Source: Aquanectria penicillioides (Eukaryota > Ascomycota > Sordariomycetes > Hypocreales > Nectriaceae). From it: a stretch of 64,000 nucleotides of DNA. The stretch's first letter is position 1; every line of letters begins with the position of its first letter. The DNA lies in NCBI GenBank assembly GCA_003415625.1, contig PYIU01000007.1, positions 744,001 through 808,000 on the forward strand. The letters run 5' to 3'. The translations under genes and the position numbers were made by a program. Positions 38,019 through 48,988 of this stretch are shown here, one piece after another. Below the pieces are notes generated by a model, which did not search any database, had not been told where the DNA came from, and was given only the letters and a program-made list of their open reading frames with translations.

Positions 38019-39111
38019 ATGTCCTGGAACGTCGATCGCTCCAACCTCGACGTGCCATACCTGGCGAACCTATTGGACATAATCCTTCACCCGTACGTGA
38101 TTACGGCGATAATCATTGGGGTCGGATACTATGTTTTCAATCCGAGTAGGTTTTGATAGCTAGAAACAGCTTGCCAGAATGTTCTCACTCACATCGACTC
38201 GCATTAAACTAGCGCATCAAAGTTGTGTGGGCAAAACAGTACTGGAGCCAACTGTTTTTCAAGAATTCAAGCTCCAAGAAAAGACCGTGGTGTCTCATAA
38301 TGTTGCTAAGTCAGATTGATTATTCCTCCGAAAACGAGGAAATCCAGGAGCTAATAGTCAAGTCTCAGATATCGGTTCAAGCTTCCATCCCCGGATGCCA
38401 TCCTTGGACTTCCTATTGGCCAGCACATCTCAGTAGGGGCTTTCATACGGCAGGCCGATGGCTCAAAAGAAGAGATAGTGCGTTCATATACGCCTCTCAC
38501 TGGCGATGAGCAGCCTGGGCACTTTGATTTACTCATCAAATCTTATCCACAAGGAAATATTTCGCAACATTTTGCCACCCTGAATATTGGACAGTCAATT
38601 CGTGTCCGAGGCCCTAAAGGGGCATTTCTGTATTTACCTAACATGGTTCGACATTTTGGCATGATCGCCGGCGGGACAGGTATTACCCCCATGTTACAAG
38701 TGATTCAAGCGATTCTACGAGGTCGACGAAACGGAGACATGACTGAAGTGGATTTAATATTCGCCAACATTAGTGTCGACGACATCTTGCTTAAAGGTGA
38801 TTTAGACGCTTTGGCTTCCCAAGATGACCGCATTCGAGTACACTACGTTCTTAATCAGGCCCCGAGGGTTGGACCGGGGGGGTTGGTTATGTGACGCCTG
38901 AGATGATCAAGGTAAAGGATCTCTTCATTCTTTCATCGCTTGATTTTCCTAACCTTCGTAGATGTGGTTTCCTAAGCCCGCAAAGGGAGTTAAGGTGCTC
39001 CTGTGTGGCCCTCCTCCGATGGTAGCTGCAATGAAGAAAGCAGCATTGCACCTTGGTTATGAGAAAGCAAGACCTGTCAGCAAACCTAATGATCAGATTT
39101 TCGTGTTCTAG
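38019..39111 (+). CDS. NADH-cytochrome b5 reductase, one-base frameshift
   Basis: Four exons (38019-38145, 38213-38309, 38369-38911, 38962-39111) encode about 305 residues if one base is added. The start has a single membrane helix ([16 protein letters not shown]), as in Cbr1/Mcr1. The FAD site is RSYTPL (residues 113-118) with GNISQHF; the NADH site is GGTGITPM and CGPPPM, and the end is IFVF. At the CCCC run 38860-38863 the frame slips: upstream reads VHYVLNQAP, while [16 protein letters not shown], which matches the family, is in the +1 frame. As written, translation ends at 38892-38894 and loses the last NADH-binding part. One extra C repairs the whole length. Partner: cytochrome b5 at 33.8 kb. 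Confidence 0.88.
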
Positions 39112-39189
39112 CGTGAGACGAAGCAGAACCACGAATTATTATATCACTCGAAGATCTCTGCGCATTCAGTTGAAATCTACTGGGATGAA

Positions 39190-40077
39190 ATGTCTATCTT
39201 GAGTATATCACCATAGACAGAATTAGTTTGTGATAAGTCAACTAGCGTTACTAGCTGCGCTTCAGAAGATCTTGAGTTCTGTAATTCTGTGACTATAGAT
39301 GATGAAACTTGGCAATAGCAGCGAATAAGTTGAGGCGATTTGATAAATTCCTTATATTGGAATATTCTTCCCGAGCAAATTCTAGACAAAATCGATTTTA
39401 CAGTATTGAAACTTAATTGTGGCTCAACAACGCTGATACCAGAAACAGTCTGCTCGAGAGCCTGCCTGCTTGCCATAATATCTGGACCGCAAGTAGGAGA
39501 GACACTAATCAAAGAAGGCATAAGCTCCTGAATCTTACGTTTCAAATTTTCGAAGGGTTGCACAAATGCCAAGATCTCTGGTTGACCTGCAAGGATGGCC
39601 TTCTTCTCAACCATGGCATAGAGCACCTTGCCTTCTGCTGCGAGAGCCCGTGGAGCTGTTAATAGATATTCAACAAAATGTATAGAAGCATTGTTGCAAT
39701 TTCCTCGCCGTAAACATGACATAAAATAACTTAGTCGTCCTCAGAGAATTTGCTTGCTGAAGGAGAGAGCCGTGCAAGTTCACCAACTGCGTTTTGCAGC
39801 ACATCCACGCTCTCATCAATATTTTGTTCGCATTCTATATACCTCTTGTCAGTATTTATGGTTCCCAGGGTTATGAAGAATGCTATCTAACAAGAAGGGA
39901 TTTCTGAAGCCTAGTGGAGTCAAGTTCGTGGAATATAATTGTGTTGGCGGCAGCCTTGGTCTCAACTTGCTTGATGAGGGCGACAATGCGGTGAGGGCCA
40001 GGGTTGGAGGCATCTTATGCAAATGCAGGGGCAGCTGCAGCCGCAAGAGCAATGTAGAAGAGCTTGTTGAAGATCAT
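39190..40077 (-). pseudogene. Relic of a small secreted protein, possibly HsbA-like
   Basis: On the minus strand, ATG at 40077 starts a signal peptide (MIFNKLFYIALAAAAAPAFA) followed at once by TAA (40015-40017, perhaps from CAA) and in-frame protein-like sequence starting DASNPGPHRIVALIKQVE. Farther on, frames read ECEQNIDESVDVLQNAVGEL and, in 39722-39177, ALAAEGKVLYAMVEKKAIL followed by a helix pattern. This resembles the helical hydrophobic-surface-binding (HsbA) family, but the similarity is weak and the exon joins are unclear. It could also be a different secreted helical protein. Confidence 0.35.
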
Positions 40078-41083
40078 TTTGGGTGATGGGAGAAGTTGAT
40101 TTGATGCCTACAGGTTGAAGATGGAGGAAGTCGATGCTGTTTGCATGGCCATGTTCGCTACGACTCGCCAGTGCATTTTATAGTACCTACCCAAGGGATA
40201 GTTCACTAATTATCCTTAGTTTTTGACTCTCAAACAGAATTGATTTGCATTCTACTTCCTTTAAGGGTGGGCAACCCCGGGCCGAAATCCCTACAATCCG
40301 GCTCTTATACTGAGTTTAAAGAAGTCGCTTTATTGTGCTCTACCTGCCGATCGCAAAGGGAGTTAAACGTATCTTGTGTCCATAAAACTGAGCCACCACT
40401 CCACATTTGGTTTCAATGCGAGCGCCTGCGTCGTGCAAAGCCCTCTGGTCTCCTAGTCGACGCTTAATGAGACGACTCCTTCAATGATGGAGATCAATGT
40501 CCCCAACAAGGGATTTCAAAAATAAGGTCTGATATCCTGGGTTAAAATAATCCAAACTTCCGTGGTTGGATTTGGACAAGCAATAAACCATAGTCCACAA
40601 ATAAGTACATTCATTGCACTGTTACCAGAGCATCTCCACATTGACGCGATCTCATGTGATTTCATCATAGCAATCTTTCCCATAATTCTCCAATATGGAA
40701 TGAAGAAAAGATCATAGCTCCATATTTGTCTGAATGTACCATATTTATCCTGATAATCACATGCGTCAGTAACTATGACGTTAACATATTTACTTTCTAA
40801 TATCCATTATTTACCCCTATTCATTGTCAGGTTTTGGCAAGGTAGGACTTCGTAGAATGGCAATACTTCTTCTTCTTCTTCCATTTTAGTCCTTGTAGGC
40901 AAAACGCACTAAATTGCATAACAATGAAATTAGTGTCGAAGAGAGAAACTTCATTTGCTGGAAGTATGCTTTGATTGGAGACTGTTCTAACTATATACTT
41001 CTTGTCTTTCACAATCCATCCATATTTTACAAATATCATGCTCAATATCTTTTTGATGGATTGACATTGTTTGCCCGTTGATC
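40078..41083. other. Intergenic region
   Basis: About 1 kb, AT-rich after 40.5 kb. No gene or repeat was recognised. Confidence 0.4.
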
Positions 41084-42409
41084 TCAGTCGGATGCCGCTG
41101 CTTTCAGCTCATCCACAGACCGCATGCCAAAGAAATGGCCAGCACCTCCATGACTACGCTCGATCACACTTTTCGCCCTCTCTGCCATTATTCCCTGGTA
41201 GGCCATGATGGCATGTGTCAATTTCAACTTCTTTCCAAATACCTTGACCATCGCTTTGCACATATCCGCAGCTTCTTGGAACGCTGTATTGGCACCAACA
41301 CCTCCAACCGGGGACATGGGATGAGCAGCATCTCCGAGGAGCGTAATAGGACCTCCAATAAGTTTTGGAAATCCAGGATTCGCTTCATCCGGGCACTCAA
41401 GGCCCTCCCACAGTGCCACGAAGTTGTCTGCAGAGCAGGTATTTAGCATGAGGGTAGATGTAGCATTCTTTTCCTGTCGTTCCAACAGCGTGCGAATGCT
41501 CTGATGCCAAGACTTGACCATTTCCAGGGACAGCTGAAGGGAGCCTTCGGGTGTCAGATCTAGTATGGCAGAGTCTTCTCGTGGTGTACTATCTTTCCGA
41601 AAGACAATGACCCAGTAGATGTAGTCCTCGGGTACTTTGAAGCGAGACCTAAGAGATTCATCAAGCCCCGCATTGTTGAAAGTCATAGGGTCGCAAAGCA
41701 TCTTGATGCAGCTGTCATGACTTTCCGCAACCAAGCACATCTCTCGCATGATTTTTGGCGAAATTTGCTCCTTAATCTCGGGAGTAATGAGTGACTTGCC
41801 ATAGATTGCGCGACCTTCTGAATCTAAGAGCGTAAGGTTTGGAAGTAGTTTGCGGCGTACAGCTGAACGAATACCGTCAGCGCCGATCAGCAAGCTGCCA
41901 TCTGCGCTTGAGCCATCAGTGAATAGGACCTTGACATTGCCATCTGCCCTAACTTCGTAGGCGTGAAACTTCTTGCCAAAAACCACATTTTCTTCGATTC
42001 CAGAAAGTAGAATGTTTCTCAGGATCGTCCTGTCGGCATTGTAGTTCTTTCCTGGCATGAAATGGGGAGACTTCTGCCTGGCGTCAGCCGCCGCGGGTGT
42101 TAGTCTTGGCCACTCAGCTTCGCCTCCAGCCCGAGCATCAAGCCGAGACCCAAGTCCGGGAACAACTGGAGAGCATGTAGCCTCGAAAGCGTCCCAAAGA
42201 TGTGGAGGAAGAAGCCTCTGAAGACCACCCGCGCCATCAGGGGTAATTCGGATGCGATAGCCTTGAGCACGGAACACTGCTGAAGAATCTCGTTCGAATA
42301 CCTGAAACGGGATAGGCGGCTCGGCATTCTTGAGGCCTTGTGCCAAAGAGAGGCCTGCTAAGCCCGCTCCAATAATGAGGATTTTTTCAGGTCGAGATTC
42401 AGACGCCAT
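41084..42409 (-). CDS. FAD-dependent monooxygenase (salicylate-hydroxylase-like group)
   Basis: A single exon encodes 441 residues. The N-terminal GAGLAGLSLAQGL motif binds FAD. GADGIRSAVRRKLLP is the DG-type site, and LLGDAAHPMSPVGGVGANTAFQEA is the second FAD motif, all intact. Length and order fit class A flavoprotein hydroxylases that act on aromatic or polyketide rings with NAD(P)H. No transmembrane helix is visible. A TATAAAG element is read on the minus strand about 150 bp upstream (42554-42566). It is part of the aromatic-type set at 41-46 kb with two SDRs. Confidence 0.92.
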   Translation of the reverse strand: MASESRPEKILIIGAGLAGLSLAQGLKNAEPPIPFQVFERDSSAVFRAQGYRIRITPDGAGGLQRLLPPHLWDAFEATCSPVVPGLGSRLDARAGGEAEWPRLTPAAADARQKSPHFMPGKNYNADRTILRNILLSGIEENVVFGKKFHAYEVRADGNVKVLFTDGSSADGSLLIGADGIRSAVRRKLLPNLTLLDSEGRAIYGKSLITPEIKEQISPKIMREMCLVAESHDSCIKMLCDPMTFNNAGLDESLRSRFKVPEDYIYWVIVFRKDSTPREDSAILDLTPEGSLQLSLEMVKSWHQSIRTLLERQEKNATSTLMLNTCSADNFVALWEGLECPDEANPGFPKLIGGPITLLGDAAHPMSPVGGVGANTAFQEAADMCKAMVKVFGKKLKLTHAIMAYQGIMAERAKSVIERSHGGAGHFFGMRSVDELKAAASD

Positions 42410-43801
42410 TTGGTTGATTCAGCTGGATTGAAATCGAGTTTTGATGAAATGGAGGAGGTTGGCTTTGGGTAGGGAGGGTAGGTAACTGAGGTGTGAGACA
42501 GGAGATATGTGTTCACTTAGGGAGTAAACGGATTCAATATGAATGGGAAAATATCCCCTTTATACTCTGAAGAGCCGGACATGAAGTTTGCCATAACAGC
42601 GAGAGAAGCGGCAACCGCCATCGCCATCGGAGCCGTTTCGACGGCCCCGCTCCGGTGATGCGGCGAACATTATTCGCCAACACCAGTGGGGCCAAGTCCT
42701 CGGGCCCGAGATCTTGCTAGCGAGATAGCCGTTAGCACCCGAGCGCTGGTAGCTGAACGAGGCACAATCGGATTTCAGCCAAACAAATTGCGAACATCCT
42801 GTATACTCCGATTTCATCCTAGTTGTATTCGGCATAGTGTTTCAGTTGGATCATAAGGACGGTGAGATTATTGAGTGGCTCGGTACCGTCCAAGGGACAA
42901 CCACGTCATCTTCTTTACGCGGTCTTACATGCTCAATTTCCGAGCAATTGTCCGTAGGCAACCACTGAAAGTTCCTCACATTTCTACCTTGGGGAATATA
43001 TAGATGAATTAATATTCCAGGAACACGGCTCAGTAAAGTGAAAAATCTCTCCATCGAGTACACTTCGTTCGAAGTGGTTTATGAAGTGGTCGAGACTTCG
43101 GGCGTCGGTAAACGAGGAGGCGATGGCATGCGTATTCTTTTCAGATATAATTTTTTTCATCATGCAGCAGTTAGTCATTCGAGCCCCTATATTGCCCATC
43201 ATACGCTCTCTAATCACTGTCCTACAGAGCTACTTCCCCGGTCAACAAGAGATTCTAATCATTCAACAGCATCGTTTTCATGAATCAGCACATCACCAGC
43301 CAGCCGACGGTACTTGGTGCTTGGCAGCTCTGTAATTTTGATAGAATGTTGATCTCAGGGTGCTTATGCTCCACAAAAACAAATCAAAGAGCCAAGTACA
43401 GTAGCTAGTGTGGGTGGCCTCCTAACTAACTTGGATTTCGTGCCCTCGGCGCTACCAGTCTTCAATATTAGCAACCAAGTAAATGATTGAAACCTGGCCT
43501 TATACCGCTGGCCTCATATTTCTTTTTTCATCATAAAATTCGAGTTCCTCTATCTACCCAACATCAAAAGTATAATTGTGTCACAATTCACAATCTATCC
43601 CTTGAGTGTGCGAGGAATGGATGAGTCATCTCCGCATCGGGGCGGGGAAGATTTCCTGGGAAATGTTTGACTCCCTTCCAAACTCTGCCTTGTTTTTCAA
43701 CCCTACCCTTGTCTTCAATTCTTGGGAGGAGTCATTTTGTTTCTTTGGGCCACAGTCTATTATTTTTTAAATACCTTGTCTAACAATCATCTTATACCGA
43801 C
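42410..43801. promoter_or_regulatory. Divergent promoter region, FAD monooxygenase and SDR
   Basis: A 1.4-kb gap between divergent starts. The 42600-42720 part is rich in CGG/CCG triplets, including CGGAGCCG at 42628-42635, fitting Zn2Cys6 binding. CATCGG occurs at 42625-42630 and again at 43635-43640. Small frames between are not supported as genes. Confidence 0.4.
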
Positions 43802-44596
43802 ATGGCCAGGAATCTCACGGCGGTTTCGACCTATCTCGAGTCTCTTTTCAGCCTCGTTGGTAAAACTGCAGTAGTTACAGGAGGAAGCTCTGGTATTGGG
43901 CGTGATATGGCCATTGCCCTTGGTCGGGCTGGATGCCGTCTCATTCTTGTTGCGCGACGTCCAGAACCCTTGGATGAGACTATTCTTGACCTTACTAAAC
44001 ATGAGGTCGAGGCCTCGGCAATTTCAGCGGACCTTGGCAACACTGCGTCGCTGAATGCCGCCATAGAAACCATCATGTCGACGTATGGCACTCCAGATAT
44101 CCTTGTCAATGCTGCTGGAGTCAACCGTCGGCCCCATATGAACGAATTGTCGCAAGAGGTCTGGGATCAGACGATTGCTGTGAATCTAACAGCGCCATTT
44201 CTCCTCGGGCAAGCATTCGGGCCTAAAATGGCTGAGCGTGGGGCTGGAAGGATTATCAACATCATTAGCCAACAATCCTTTCGCGCATTTGGCAACAGTG
44301 GCGCGTACGGCGCTTCTAAAGGAGGCCTCCTATCTTTGACACGATCACAAGCGGAAGCCTGGTCACCACAAGGTGTCCTATGCAATGCAATTGCGCCAGG
44401 TCTTGTTGAAACGCCCCTTACAAAAGCTGTGTTCAGCGATCCTGCCAAGGGGAGTTTCCATGCAGCCAAGACCCTGACTGGAAGAAATGGGATACCTCGG
44501 GACTTTGCAGGCGTTGCTGTGTATTTAGCGAGCGGAGCAAGTGCAGCAGTGACCGGACAGACGATTTTCGTCGACGGGGGCTATTCGGCACATTGA
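43802..44596 (+). CDS. Short-chain dehydrogenase/reductase (gluconate 5-dehydrogenase-like)
   Basis: A single exon of 264 residues. The motifs are TGGSSGIG (cofactor), NAAGVN, the serine region IISQQSF, catalytic YGASKGG and the C-terminal GQTIFVDGGYSAH. The family oxidises or reduces sugars, keto acids or cyclic alcohols. It is complete and intronless, preceded by a CT-rich leader. It may act on the product of the neighbouring hydroxylase; this is inference from position. Confidence 0.92.
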   Translation: MARNLTAVSTYLESLFSLVGKTAVVTGGSSGIGRDMAIALGRAGCRLILVARRPEPLDETILDLTKHEVEASAISADLGNTASLNAAIETIMSTYGTPDILVNAAGVNRRPHMNELSQEVWDQTIAVNLTAPFLLGQAFGPKMAERGAGRIINIISQQSFRAFGNSGAYGASKGGLLSLTRSQAEAWSPQGVLCNAIAPGLVETPLTKAVFSDPAKGSFHAAKTLTGRNGIPRDFAGVAVYLASGASAAVTGQTIFVDGGYSAH

Positions 44597-44887
44597 ACTG
44601 CGAACTAAGTACAAGTTTTCTCATGTATAATCTATATTTCCGATCAGTAAAGTAGAATAGGGTATGAAGGTAGCTTGGATTGTTCAGATCTTGAGCCACT
44701 AGTTCTACGTCATATCACATGCACAAAAGGTAGTGGAACACAGAACAGCGTTGCAAAGTGCTGTGACATTGAGTGAAGTACACAGCAGGTCGTCAAGTAC
44801 TATCAAAGCACCTAGCTTTCTACTTATACATAACTTAATACTAAAAAATTAGTTGCCACAGAATGAAATTGCTCGCACTTCTCGAAA

Positions 44888-46027
44888 TTACAGACTAGCA
44901 AGAATCTGCTCAATGCCGGCAAAACTAAGGGCCTTGAGAGTATCGTTCCAGATAAGATCTGTCAAAACTTCTCCATCGGTGTAGTACCAACCTGCAAGTC
45001 TACGCATTATATATCGTCAGCAACACAATATCACACATACTTAGTTAATACAAACTTACGGTGCAATTTTGCAATTCATGAGAAAGCATCCATGAGACTC
45101 CTTGCCGTGTCCCAAAGCAGCATCAACATATGTCGCCGCACCTCTTTCAGCCGTTCTTCCGGCGGCGGCAAAGAAGGCCTTGGCCAATACACCAGCAGCA
45201 CCGCGAGCATCGCGCGCCAGGCGCGTCCCTTTGGTGAGACCAGGGTCGACCATGTTGATAATAACATCATTGGGGCTGACGCTGTCGCATAACTTGACGA
45301 TGAATATCTGAGATAGCAGCTTGGATACGCCATATCTCTCCTCCGGATCCCATGGGGTGATGGATGTGTCGTCGAATGAGGCCAAGAATGGCCGTGCCTC
45401 CTTGTTCGGTAATTTGCATAGATGGGCTGTAACTGAGTTGACGATTGTGATTCGGGGAGGATTCAGGCCATCCGACTTGCTCTTCAACACTGGAAGTAGA
45501 AGGATAGCTAACAATGCCGTGCTAATGTGGTTGACTTGAATAGCGGTCTCGTGGCCAGTTGCCGGGACGGTCGTAAATTGGATTGGGCCAAGACCGGCAT
45601 TCAAAATAACAATGTCAATCCGTGGCAGGCTTTCCCGACACTTCGCCACGAAAGCCTTAATTGAATCATATGATTCCATATCCAGCTGGAAGACTTCGAC
45701 TTTTGTCGCTGAGTTGATAGAACGCAACTTGCTGGCAGCTTGATTGCCTCGTTCCAGGGACCGAACTCCCATCACCAGGAGTGATATCCCAAGACTGACA
45801 AAGTGCTTTGCTGCTTCGAATCCCAAACCGACATTAGAGCCAGTGATGATAGCGCATTTGGCTTTGGCATTGGGATACTGCTCTTTCGTTGGTAGTTCGA
45901 TCTTGGTGCGAAACTGGTTCCGGAAGAATACCGGGCCAAAGGCTTCAGGAAGAGGGTCCATCTTCTTCGACGGAAGGGAGTTGGACGAACCATTTTGCTG
46001 ATTTCCGCTGTGCTTGCTGGATGGCAT
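44888..46027 (-). CDS. Short-chain dehydrogenase (retinol-dehydrogenase-like)
   Basis: Exons 46027-45060 and 44999-44888 (60-nt intron) give 359 residues. TGSNVGLGFEAAKHF, LNAGLGP, the serine in VNSVTAHL and catalytic YGVSKLL are in order. The second exon adds AGWYYTDGEVLTDLIWNDT, the usual C-terminal helix of this fungal subfamily. The acceptor after gcgtag keeps the frame; the next AG would not. I take ATG 46027 as start, since the open frame upstream begins only with GTG. The catalytic Ser and Tyr/Lys are present, so activity is expected. Substrate unknown. Confidence 0.88.
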
Positions 46028-46456
46028 CTTGGTGCGTTTGAAATTGAGGAATTGAGGTAGATTGGGTTGAGAGGAAGTGGTGGATGAGAAACTAGGCACT
46101 AAAGGAAAGCCGGGAATCCACGGAAATTTATATTAGAACACCCCAACAGGATAAAGGGATCTCGTATTTTTAAAATCATCTATTTGAAGCCCAATTATCT
46201 CTCTCTTTCCCTTCATTCCCGGTCAATCGAATCGGCTTTGGAACTGGCAGGCTCCGATTCCCATGTCAATGCCAATTTCGGTGCCTAAGGTGTCCGGCGT
46301 CTTACCGAAAGAGGCAACCGGGCACTGCATGATGGCCCACTTTTGTCTGAATGCCGGAAAGGTTGATGACAAAATCGATGGCGCCAGCACGTTCGGTTGC
46401 TTCTTTCAGTTAGCCGTGGTCACCTCGAAGCAACATAACACATCATCATACAAATC
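46028..46456. promoter_or_regulatory. Divergent promoter, SDR and Zn2Cys6 regulator
   Basis: A 429-bp shared region. ATCGGCTT lies near 46229, with CGG and CCG triplets around 46220-46256. Confidence 0.4.
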
Positions 46457-47888
46457 ATGGGCGGATTTCGCGTCCTTTCCCCGGGTGATTTCGATCCAAA
46501 CATCCGGGGTTACAAGAAAAAGAAGCTCGTGAAAAGGACAAAATCCGGTTGCCTAACTTGTAAAGCGAAAAAGGTCAAGGTGAGTGGAGCGGGTGAGGTG
46601 CCGTTATTTGCAGAGGGAGGATCGTGCTGACGCTGACGGGCTGAAGTGTGATGAAGGCAGACCAAGATGCACTCGGTGCCGACGAAACTGCTGGAATTGC
46701 GAGTATCCTGGCGACTCGGATTCATTTGGCCAGATGCAGAGTCTGGCAAGCTTTGCCGCCAAACAGTGCCATGCCAGCGCATTCTCATCCATGAGTTCCC
46801 TGACTTTAGTTCCTTATACCTTGTCGAATGCAAAGAACGGCACCTCTAGTCTCCATCTAATCCAGCATTGTCACAATAACTGGGCTGAGATATTTAACAT
46901 GACGCCGAGCAACGAGCTTCTATCGCTCTTCAAATGCAGCAGCTTGGTTCGCAACGTCATCCTCGCCATAACAGCATGCCATCTCCGCCACCTCGCACCC
47001 CACAACATTCATCACCGCATAGCCGAGTATTTTCAGCAAGCCGTCGCTATAGAGGGTTATCGCAGGGATTTGCTCACGCCGCCGAAAAAGCTCGGCCAAT
47101 TGGGTGTGAATGCTGTCCTGTTGAGCGCTACCCTGCTGAGCGTCCTAGCCTTTTCGCTTCCGCCTGCTGACAATAGGCCCAGTGACGAGCCTCACCCGAG
47201 CATCTCGTGGATTTTGAGCAATGATGATGAACAGCTGGGCTGGCTAGCCTTTCAAGCAGGTCTCCGAGTGGTGCTTAAATCAGTGGGACCGTATCTGGAA
47301 GAATCGATGAAGTTTCTAGGTCCAATCTTCCTCACACCCTCGGAAAGCCATTGGGCTTCGGGCAGGCCCGGTGTAAAGCAGATACCAAACTTGTGGCTGA
47401 GATTCTTTGAGCTCGACAACGTGGCTGATTCTGCCGAGCACCCGTTGCCAATTCAGCCGGCTACAGATGCTCATCTCCTCGGAGATGCCTTTCAAGGACC
47501 GGTTACAATGGCGGCATCCCTACGCAACGTGGATCCCATCCCAAGGAATGCATTCCTTCATATCTCCTTTCTATTCAAAGCAAACCAAGATTTCCAGAAC
47601 TTGTTACTGTCAAGGAATGAGAAAGCTGTGTGGCTTTATGGCTATTGGTTTGGACTGCTGTGTCGATTTGAGGGGTTGTGGTGGTCCCGACAGCGTGCCA
47701 TAAGAGAATACGAGTCTATCTATGTTTGGCTTCAGGATCTCCATCTTGGCTTACGGCCTGGTTCGGAAGGTGAGATGTGGGGCGAAATGATGGCTCAGCT
47801 GGAGTTGGCACCCTTTATTCGCACGGGCTTAGAGAATGAACAAATCTGTCTGGAGATTTCAAGGTCCCCACAAGTTGGTGGGTTATAA
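46457..47888 (+). CDS. Zn2Cys6 transcription factor
   Basis: Exons 46457-46579 and 46647-47888 (67-nt intron) give 454 residues. The zinc cluster is C32, C35, C42, C49, C52 and C59 (spacing 2-6-6-2-6); the intron falls between K41 and C42, so neither exon alone shows it. The remaining part is the fungal TF2-like helical region (NELLSLFKCSSLVRNVILAITACHLRHL). It is divergent from the SDR at 46027 with a 429-bp shared promoter, so it is a candidate local regulator of the 41-46 kb genes. Confidence 0.9.
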
Positions 47889-48988
47889 GGTGAAGCAGAT
47901 TCGTTAATTGGTGCATGAGACTGGAACTGGGAAGCCAACACTCGACATGGATGCAAAATGGACCCGAGAAGACGTATGCAAATTGTATTTAGAATTCCTA
48001 AGCGGGCTAGATATTTCGATTGTAAATATTCTGCTTGATCTAATGAGACTGTACATAGCTCAACCTCGGATCAGAGGATCTTACATCACGAGGGCGGGTG
48101 AAGGCATAGGGTAATCGGGATCAAGGGAGACAGGTGGGACGGAGGATCACATCTGGCCTCTATCAAGTCCTGGAAAGCCCCAGTATCAGGATTTAAAACA
48201 GCTCCCGTTTCTTGAATTTCTATTGACGAACTGGTTGGACGTGTGGTTGATCTCCTTATGAGTGGCAAATTCCTTCCACTCCTGAAGACCTTTGTTATCT
48301 GCTAATTCCAGCTGGTGGTGCTAAAAACACAAAAAGACTTCAACCGATTTTTTCCGTCAAATAAAAACTACTATACACGGATTAGAATTTTCTTCATTCT
48401 TAGGTTCTGATTTCTTCTCTTTTAATAAATCGACACCATCCAATTCAAGAACCTCAAGATCCCTCAGTCGTAGCCAGAAGAGGCAACTTTCCTTTTTGGG
48501 AGTGCTGGCCGGGGGTGGCGACCAAGAGCACGCCCCCCACGTGCCCTAGGCCAGACTCGGGGTAATTTGTCAACAACGAGTTGTGCTTGCATACATACAT
48601 GGGAATCCATAATTACGTTTCCAAATCTATAAATAGGCCCGCCGTTTGTCTGCATAAGTCATCAGGGAGGAGAGTCCCTCGTATTATGTTCTCAAATGCA
48701 AATGGTCGAGTCTCACTTTCCAGTTGCGCTGTACATGCTGTACGAAAACGTCTAGACAAAGGAACGGAGTTTTTCCCTTTCCTTCATATATTCTGAAAAA
48801 TAAACTACACAACCTCTCTCTATGGCACTATTGGTGCTGAACAGTGTCAACAAGAAGGCCAGTTGCGATAGCGATAGCACCAAGTAGGGACCGAAATAAT
48901 ATTCTATCTTCCTATATTCCACCACGCATCTATCGTCGAATCTTCAACGCTGTATCAATTTTTATTCAAAACATTCATTACTCATTTC
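47889..48988. other. Intergenic region
   Basis: About 1.1 kb without a recognisable gene, between the 3' ends of the convergent regulator and P450. Confidence 0.4.
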
